Assembly (NCBI GenBank): GCA_011376105.1
Contig: DRPG01000192.1
Span: forward strand, 1-38,653
Direction: 5' to 3'
Length of the DNA: 38,653 nucleotides
DNA from: Deltaproteobacteria bacterium
Lineage (GTDB): Bacteria; Myxococcota_A; UBA796; GCA-2862545
A program made the translations under genes and the position numbers. This document shows positions 37,739 to 38,653 of this stretch, in pieces. The notes beneath the pieces are model-generated. The model did not search any database, had not been told where the DNA came from, and saw nothing but the letters and a program-made list of their open reading frames with translations. Each line of letters starts with the position of its first letter. The first letter of the stretch is position 1.

Positions 37739-38653
37739 CTCGACACCTCCGGGGCCACAGGGGAGCGGTGGAGGAAGCTCCGGGTCGTGACCAGATCGAC
37801 GATCAGATCGCGGATGGCGCGATCTTCGCTCCGGGAGATCGTGGCCTGGCGCTCGAGCAGGGCGTCGTCCTGGACCGCCACCGCCCGGCCGTGCAGGAAC
37901 TCTAGCAGGTGCTGGCTGTAGCAGCGGTGCGCCTCGACGCTGTCGGCCACCACCGCAGCGAAGCCGACCGCGTCGGTCCACACCTGGGTCCGATCGTCGA
38001 TCGTCCAGCTGCCGCTCGCATCCACCGCCACACCGTTCTCAGTGGTGCGGTGCTTCCCCAGCGCGTCGTAGCCCTCGAACGCAAAGCCCGGGGGGTTGAT
38101 CAGGGTGCTGTGGCAGCCCTCCCCACAGGTCCCCTCGCCGGTGTGGGCGTCGACCAGCTCCCGGGTGGTGCGCACCCCGTCGGGGGGAGGCAGGGGCTCG
38201 ACGTTGTCGGGGGGAGGAGGCAGCGACTTGCACATCACGTCGCGGTTCACGAACACCCCCCGACGGATGGGGTTGTGGGTGGTGGAGTCGGCCTCTAACG
38301 CCAGGAACCCCGACAGAGTCAGCAGCCCGGCGCGCTGCCCTGGATCGAGATCGATCCGCTGCAACGCCGAGCCCTGCACCGAGACCCCATAGATCGGCCC
38401 CAGATCATCGTTGGCGAAGGTGTAGGGCGCGGTATACAGCGCGTGCACGCCCCCGCCGCCCCAGACGATGTCACCGACGAACGCCTGGACCTCAGCCTGC
38501 ATCGAGGCCGGGGTGGTGTCGGTGAACGCAGGGAACCGGCCTGGGTCCTTGAAGATGTTGCGATAGCTGTCGATGTGCAGCAGCTGCCGGTGGAGCTCAG
38601 CGACGGCCTCTTCTGCCCGGGGATCCGAGATCATCTCCTCGGCGATCGCACGC
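37735..38653 (-). CDS. DUF1592/DUF1588/DUF1585 protein (5' part off the window)
   Basis: The C-terminal 300 or so residues of a larger planctomycete-type cytochrome-c-related protein; the frame is open at the right edge, so the N-terminal part is missing. Visible are the DUF1588 segment RAGLLTLSGFLALEADSTTHNPIRRGVFVNRDVMCK (given here as positions about 38250-38330) and a single haem-type motif CGEGCH followed by STLINPPGFAFEGYDALGKHR. This is the CxxxCH-like centre of the family, where CxxCH is usual, so covalent haem binding may be altered or absent. A DUF1585-like end (LLEFLHGRAVAVQD, RDLIVDLVTTRSFLHR) closes the protein. It precedes and overlaps the DUF1552 gene by 4 bases. Confidence 0.88.
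   Translation of the reverse strand, partial: RAIAEEMISDPRAEEAVAELHRQLLHIDSYRNIFKDPGRFPAFTDTTPASMQAEVQAFVGDIVWGGGGVHALYTAPYTFANDDLGPIYGVSVQGSALQRIDLDPGQRAGLLTLSGFLALEADSTTHNPIRRGVFVNRDVMCKSLPPPPDNVEPLPPPDGVRTTRELVDAHTGEGTCGEGCHSTLINPPGFAFEGYDALGKHRTTENGVAVDASGSWTIDDRTQVWTDAVGFAAVVADSVEAHRCYSQHLLEFLHGRAVAVQDDALLERQATISRSEDRAIRDLIVDLVTTRSFLHRSPVAPEVSR

Overview
This 38.7 kb window is high-GC bacterial chromosome, most likely from a member of the Myxococcota (myxobacteria or a close, perhaps uncultured, relative). The reasons are three secreted proteins with a MYXO-CTERM-type tail (Cys motif, hydrophobic stretch, Arg cluster), MopE-type Cys/Asp metal-binding repeats, thrombospondin type 3 repeats, a DUF1588/DUF1552 pair, two Hanks-type Ser/Thr kinases and an OmpR-type-wHTH/ATPase/TPR regulator. 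This assignment is an inference. No rRNA, tRNA, CRISPR array or complete insertion sequence was seen.

Layout. 1-7.3 kb: a Ser/Thr kinase cut by the left edge, a membrane-anchored AhpD-like protein, an FG-GAP/ASPIC-UnbV secreted protein with an Asp/Ser repeat tail, a hypothetical protein and a small lipoprotein. 7.3-10 kb: a gene-poor, repeat-rich stretch with a DUF1858-like small protein, an AT-rich island and a complete tyrosine recombinase, the best candidate for a mobile-element end. 10-13.5 kb: an MBOAT acyltransferase and a divergent PARG-like protein on the minus strand, and a divergently transcribed YheC/D-like ATP-grasp protein. 13.6-16 kb: a DUF4397 lipoprotein and a Tat-exported DUF1501 protein.

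16-20.7 kb: a large signalling regulator divergent from an FHA-domain protein that carries five copies of an unrecognised ~41-residue repeat. 20.7-28.5 kb: five minus-strand genes (a secreted C-type-lectin/MopE/TSP3 protein, a TerB-like protein, a membrane protein with an isoprenylcysteine-methyltransferase-like end, a kinase fused to an AAA ATPase, and chorismate synthase). 28.6-34 kb: phosphatidylserine decarboxylase, a parallel-beta-helix MopE protein and MutS2. 34-38.7 kb: a MYXO-CTERM protein, a beta-propeller lipoprotein and the overlapping DUF1552/DUF1588 pair, the last cut by the right edge.

Housekeeping genes (aroC, psd, mutS2) are interspersed with surface and signalling genes, so this reads as ordinary chromosome with one accessory patch around the integrase. 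The strongest unexpected signals are a DNA-level enrichment of GATC (Asp is GAT almost only when the next base is C), the divergent PARG-like gene paired with an MBOAT, the repeat-FHA protein facing its putative regulator, and several paired or tandem short repeats around the integrase.
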